DNA of 64,000 nt from Croceivirga thetidis (GTDB taxonomy: Bacteria; Bacteroidota; Bacteroidia; Flavobacteriales; Flavobacteriaceae), in NCBI RefSeq assembly GCF_012272815.1, contig NZ_JAAWWL010000001.1:1204154-1268153 (forward strand), in the 5' to 3' direction. The notes below the pieces were generated by a model. The model did not search any database. It was not told the DNA's origin and was given only the letters and a program-made list of their open reading frames with translations. Each line of letters opens with the position of its first letter. The first letter of the stretch is position 1. Of this stretch, positions 60,531 through 64,000 are shown piece after piece. A program made the position numbers and the translations under genes.

Positions 60531-62945
60531 ATGCACAAAAAGATTACCTTCTTTTTACTGTCTTTGATTTCAATGACGGCAATTGCCCAGCAAATTACCG
60601 TTTTGGATGCGGATTCTGGTAGTCCTATCTCTAATGTTGCCCTCTTCAATAAAACTAAATCCAAAACGGTCATAACCAATTTTGACGGTAAGACCAGCCT
60701 CTTGATTTTTGATGATAATGAACGTATTTATTTCCGTCACATAAACTACGGAGAATATCAAACCACAAAACAAAATCTGCTGCGAAAAGGAAACCGTTTA
60801 TATCTTGTTCAAAAGGCAGAACAATTAGATGAGGTAGTTCTTTCGGTATCCAAATGGCAACAGCAACGCAAAGACATCCCTCAAAAAATTGCAAATATCG
60901 ATGCCCAGAGCATTGCATTTACCAATCCACAAACATCGGCTGATTTATTACAGAATAGTGGTAAGGTATTTGTTCAGAAAAGTCAATTGGGAGGGGGGAG
61001 CCCAATGATTCGGGGGTTTGCAACCAATAGGGTATTACTCTCAGTTGATGGTGTTCGAATGAACAACGCCATTTTCAGAGGCGGAAATATTCAAAATGTA
61101 ATTTCCATAGATCCCTTCACAGTTAAAAGCACAGAGGTCATTTTTGGCCCTGGTTCCGTAATTTACGGGAGTGACGCCATAGGGGGTGTCATGAATTTCT
61201 ATACAAAAGCACCACGGTTTTCATACACGGACAGTTTGACTTTTTCTGGAAACGTCAATTACCGATTTTCATCAGCTAATACTGAAAATACAGCTCATCT
61301 TGATTTTAATTTGGGGCATCAAACTTGGGCAAGCCATACAAGTGTTTCGTACAATAATTTTGGTGATTTAACCATGGGTTCGAATGGCCGTGAATCGTAT
61401 TTGCGCCAAAATATTGTGAGAAGAATAAATGGTCAAGATGAATTAGTGAACAACGAAAATCCTGAAAAACAACTTCCTTCTGGTTATGACCAGATAAACC
61501 TGATGCAAAAATTCAAATACCAGCCGAATAAGACCTACACCTATGACTTGGGATTGTATTATTCTGAAACTTCCGATTTTTCAAGGTATGACAGATTAAT
61601 TCGACCAAATAGCACCGGCGATGGCCTGCGTTCAGCGGAATGGTTCTATGGGCCACAAAAATGGTTTATGGGTAATCTTCAAATTACCAAGGAAGGTAGA
61701 AATAAGTTTTATGACGGGGTTCGATTGACTACTGCTTATCAGTTTTTTGAAGAAAGTCGAAACGAAAGGGCCTTTCAAGACCCAATCCGTTATAGAACAA
61801 AAGAAAACGTCAATGCCCTATCGGTTAATCTTGATTTTGAGAATAAAAAAATTGGTAATCTTCGTTTGTACTATGGTGCGGAATATATTTTCAATAAGGT
61901 CAATTCCGTTGGTAGTCAATTGAATATTGAGACACAATCTAAGCAACCTCAAGCATCCCGATACCCAGATGGTGCTACTTGGCAAACCTTTGCAGGTTAT
62001 TTGAACAGCGAGTATAAAATCAAACCTAATTTCACATTGCTTTCGGGCTTGCGTTATAGTCAGGTTTGGGTTGATGCACAGTTTGAGGATACCTTTTTTC
62101 AATTTCCTTTTGAAGAAGCGGATATTATTACTGGGGCACTTACTGGTAGTATCGGATTTAGTTGGTTCCCGAGAAAAAACCTGCAAGTAACATTAAATGG
62201 CTCGACAGGTTTTCGAGCTCCAAATATTGATGATGTTGGTAAAATATTCGATTCAGAACCTGGCTCGGTGGTAGTGCCAAATGCTGATTTGGAACCTGAA
62301 TATGCTTATAATGTGGACTTTGGTATTCAAAAGAATTTTGGAGATAAGGTAGTGATAAAAGCAGCCACGTATTATACTTATTTGGTTGATGCTTTGGTTC
62401 GAAGGGATTTTCTTTTTAATGGACAATCTGAGATTCAATACAATGGCGAATTGAGTAACGTACAAGCCATTCAGAATGCGGCTAGGGCTTATGTTTATGG
62501 ACTTGAATTTGGTATGGAAGCTTTTCTGAATGAGAATTGGTCGTTTTCGGGTAATATGACCCTTACTGAAGGTGTGGAAGAAGATGATAATGGTACCGAT
62601 TCTCCTGCCAGGCATGTTGCACCATTATTTGCCGATGCACATATTATTTGGAAAAATAGAAAGTTCAAAACAGATTTATTTTTGAATTACAACGGGCAAT
62701 TGGCCTTTGAAGAATTAGCACTTTCTGAACGCAGTAAAAATTTCATTTATGCTAGTGATGAAAACGGAAATCCATTTTCACCTTCATGGTATACCCTAAA
62801 TTTCAGATCTCAATACACGATTTCAAACACCTGGACAGCATCATTAAATTTGGAGAATTTTACCGACCAACGTTACCGAACCTATTCGTCTGGTATAGTA
62901 GCTCCAGGGATAAATTTAATCTTAGGACTAGGATATAAATTTTAA
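60531..62945 (+). CDS. TonB-dependent outer membrane receptor (hemoglobin/heme-type)
   Basis: An 804-residue outer membrane receptor. A signal peptide (ending AIAQQ) precedes a CarboxypepD-like beta domain (about 20-95), then a TonB box region and plug (about 130-240) with SPMIRGFATNRVLLSVDGVRMNN and GPGSVIYGSDAIGGVMNF. A 22-strand barrel follows, ending LILGLGYKF with a terminal aromatic. The plug motif resembles hemoglobin/transferrin-type receptors, so iron or heme uptake is likely. The ATG at 60531, one base after the recO stop, gives a proper signal peptide; a frame start six codons earlier lies inside recO. Confidence 0.92.
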   Translation: MHKKITFFLLSLISMTAIAQQITVLDADSGSPISNVALFNKTKSKTVITNFDGKTSLLIFDDNERIYFRHINYGEYQTTKQNLLRKGNRLYLVQKAEQLDEVVLSVSKWQQQRKDIPQKIANIDAQSIAFTNPQTSADLLQNSGKVFVQKSQLGGGSPMIRGFATNRVLLSVDGVRMNNAIFRGGNIQNVISIDPFTVKSTEVIFGPGSVIYGSDAIGGVMNFYTKAPRFSYTDSLTFSGNVNYRFSSANTENTAHLDFNLGHQTWASHTSVSYNNFGDLTMGSNGRESYLRQNIVRRINGQDELVNNENPEKQLPSGYDQINLMQKFKYQPNKTYTYDLGLYYSETSDFSRYDRLIRPNSTGDGLRSAEWFYGPQKWFMGNLQITKEGRNKFYDGVRLTTAYQFFEESRNERAFQDPIRYRTKENVNALSVNLDFENKKIGNLRLYYGAEYIFNKVNSVGSQLNIETQSKQPQASRYPDGATWQTFAGYLNSEYKIKPNFTLLSGLRYSQVWVDAQFEDTFFQFPFEEADIITGALTGSIGFSWFPRKNLQVTLNGSTGFRAPNIDDVGKIFDSEPGSVVVPNADLEPEYAYNVDFGIQKNFGDKVVIKAATYYTYLVDALVRRDFLFNGQSEIQYNGELSNVQAIQNAARAYVYGLEFGMEAFLNENWSFSGNMTLTEGVEEDDNGTDSPARHVAPLFADAHIIWKNRKFKTDLFLNYNGQLAFEELALSERSKNFIYASDENGNPFSPSWYTLNFRSQYTISNTWTASLNLENFTDQRYRTYSSGIVAPGINLILGLGYKF

Positions 62946-63010
62946 ATAGACCATTCTCTCTAAATAAGATTCCAAGCAATTTAAATGGAGAGCCTGGTCC
63001 ATATTGAAAA

Positions 63011-63042
63011 AAAGCCCTGTTCAAATTGTTGAACAGGGCTTT
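63011..63042. terminator. Bidirectional terminator
   Basis: AAAGCCCTGTTCAA and TTGAACAGGGCTTT form a perfect 14-base stem with a 4-base loop; A and T runs flank both sides. It serves the TonB receptor and the convergent lipoprotein gene. Confidence 0.93.
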
Positions 63043-63061
63043 CAAAAATTATCAGAGCAAA

Positions 63062-63472
63062 TTAATTATTGTCAGTTGCTTCTTCCACTTTTTTAGCTGC
63101 TTCATTGACAATTTTTTTTGCATCATCAGTTGTTTCTTCAACAGCATTTTTAACATCATTACCCATTTCTTTTGCTTTGTCCATCGCAGCATCACCTTTT
63201 GCTTTTAGACTATCCATGGCCTTTTCTCCTTCTGCCATTAATGAATCCCCTGCTTTTTTCATTTCATCAACAGCATTCTGACCTGCCTCTTTAAGGTTGT
63301 CGCCGGCTTCCTTTAAGTTATCAGCGGCTTCTTTAAGATTATCACCGGCTTCATCAAAGGCGTTTTCTGTCGCTTCAGTAGCTTCTTCGGCTTTTTTTGC
63401 CGCTTCCTTACAAGAAACAGCTGTTCCAGTAACTAAAACAATTGCCATAAAGGCAAAAATCAATTTTTTCAT
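63062..63472 (-). CDS. Small helical heptad-repeat lipoprotein
   Basis: A 136-residue lipoprotein (lipobox near AVSC, cysteine about 21). The mature chain is almost wholly Ala, Glu, Lys, Asp and Asn in amphipathic helix. It includes exact seven-residue repeats (DNLKEAA, DNLKEAG, DNLKEAG) and later Lys/Ala/Asp blocks. This resembles apolipoprotein or LEA-like proteins, which bind membranes or protect proteins. The function is not known. It is convergent with the TonB receptor and divergent from ileS. Confidence 0.8.
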   Translation of the reverse strand: MKKLIFAFMAIVLVTGTAVSCKEAAKKAEEATEATENAFDEAGDNLKEAADNLKEAGDNLKEAGQNAVDEMKKAGDSLMAEGEKAMDSLKAKGDAAMDKAKEMGNDVKNAVEETTDDAKKIVNEAAKKVEEATDNN

Positions 63473-63596
63473 TTTTATATGGTTTTAATAGTCAGACACT
63501 AATTGAGCCCAATAGTCACAAATTGATTCAATTTTTTTCGTGGCCCTTTGTGATTTCTTAATTGCCTGTTAGGGGTATAATTACCCGTTAAATCTT

Positions 63597-63604
63597 TATT
63601 TTTG
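63597..63604 (+). promoter_or_regulatory. -7 element for ileS
   Basis: TATTTTTG, an exact TAnnTTTG match, 22 bases before the ileS ATG at 63627. Confidence 0.5.
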
Positions 63605-63626
63605 CAAACTTTCATTGTGATGTGAA

Positions 63627-64000
63627 ATGGCAAAAAAGTTTCGTGAATATAAAGGATTGAACCTGCCTAAGGTAGGTGAAGAGGTGTTGGATTTCTGGAA
63701 GCGAGAAAACATCTTTGAAAAAAGTGTGTCTACCAGAGAAGGCAAAGAGAATTTCGTCTTTTATGAAGGTCCTCCTTCTGCTAATGGTATGCCCGGCATT
63801 CATCATGTTATGGCAAGAACCATTAAAGATATTTTTCCACGATATAAGACCATGAAAGGTTTTCAGGTAAAAAGAAAAGCCGGTTGGGATACCCATGGCC
63901 TACCTATTGAACTCGGTGTTGAAAAAGAACTTGGTATTACCAAGGAAGATATCGGGAAAAAGATATCCGTTGAGGAGTATAACGAAGCCTGTCGGAAAGC
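63627..64000 (+). CDS. ileS: Isoleucine--tRNA ligase, 5' part (runs off the window)
   Basis: The first 124 codons of ileS. The translation begins AKKFREYKGLNLPKVGEEVL and contains the ATP-binding HIGH-type region PSANGMPGIHHVMAR and the segment KRKAGWDTHGLPIE, both typical of class I IleS. The gene is open to the window edge and is truncated only by the boundary. ATG at 63627. It charges tRNA-Ile in the cytoplasm. Confidence 0.95.
   Translation, partial: MAKKFREYKGLNLPKVGEEVLDFWKRENIFEKSVSTREGKENFVFYEGPPSANGMPGIHHVMARTIKDIFPRYKTMKGFQVKRKAGWDTHGLPIELGVEKELGITKEDIGKKISVEEYNEACRK

Noticed and set aside
1-64000. tRNA, rRNA, CRISPR, insertion sequence or phage genes
   Set aside because: I looked for T-loop signatures, regular spaced repeats, transposase motifs and phage structural genes and saw none I could support.

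Overview
The window looks like chromosomal DNA of a marine-type member of the Flavobacteriaceae (Bacteroidetes). The DNA is AT-rich. Many genes carry the Bacteroidetes -7 element TAnnTTTG close to the start codon. Gene families typical of the phylum are present: a complete MoxR/Bat operon, a DUF6090 protein, SusC-era TonB receptor architecture, abundant lipoproteins and a Gfo/Idh/MocA protein with a Tat signal. There are no rRNA or tRNA genes, no insertion sequences and no CRISPR array. The placement at family level is inferred from protein character, not from a database search.

Layout. 1-8.9 kb: TetR regulator, Tat-exported Gfo/Idh oxidoreductase, DNA polymerase IV, a CYTH protein, a YhhN membrane protein, a DUF6090 protein, an AEC permease coupled to a Tat-exported HisC-like aminotransferase, and pheS. 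9-11.3 kb: a SulP transporter cotranscribed with a beta carbonic anhydrase. 11.4-20.4 kb: an eight-gene operon on the minus strand (MoxR, DUF58, BatD-like, BatA, BatB, BatC, BatD, BatE). 20.5-25.1 kb: aldo/keto reductase, SDR and AlbA_2 genes, then a PfkB kinase and a metallophosphatase. 25.2-28.7 kb: a membrane-anchored helix-hairpin-helix protein with an OmpA-domain partner, an intergenic stretch that may encode a small RNA or micro-ORF, and an ALDH7-type dehydrogenase. 28.7-31.9 kb: DUF1304, 3-hydroxyanthranilate dioxygenase, two tandem CAP-domain lipoproteins with related upstream regions, and CvpA. 32-36.8 kb: small genes, then GlpD and GpsA in convergent 4-base overlap, then a duplicated-domain lipoprotein with a sigma-54-like promoter.

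36.9-42 kb is the most coherent accessory locus: an AraC regulator divergent from a PhyH dioxygenase, a sodium/solute symporter, an SDR and a Dabb lipoprotein, probably a catabolic unit for an unknown small molecule. 42-50.2 kb: a second SulP transporter, unknown membrane and CotH-like proteins, DinB-fold, lipocalin-like and DUF1059 genes, a cytochrome c lipoprotein, hydrolase, nitronate monooxygenase and thioesterase. 50.3-53.5 kb: a large lipoprotein and a DUF763 protein whose C-terminus is a canonical sliding-clamp binding motif. 53.5-56.6 kb: an ArsR-controlled cluster facing a DinB-fold gene across a perfect inverted repeat. 57-64 kb: cystathionine synthase/lyase, glutamate dehydrogenase, RecO, a TonB receptor, a heptad-repeat lipoprotein, and the 5' part of ileS running off the end.

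The strongest leads are the DUF763 clamp motif, the candidate small RNA at about 26.97-27.11 kb, the CAP gene upstream regions with their repeats, the PhyH/symporter locus, and the two precise palindromic operators at 49.72 and 56.59 kb. Several start codons were moved inward from the longest reading frame because an in-frame ATG fits the conserved protein start or the promoter better.
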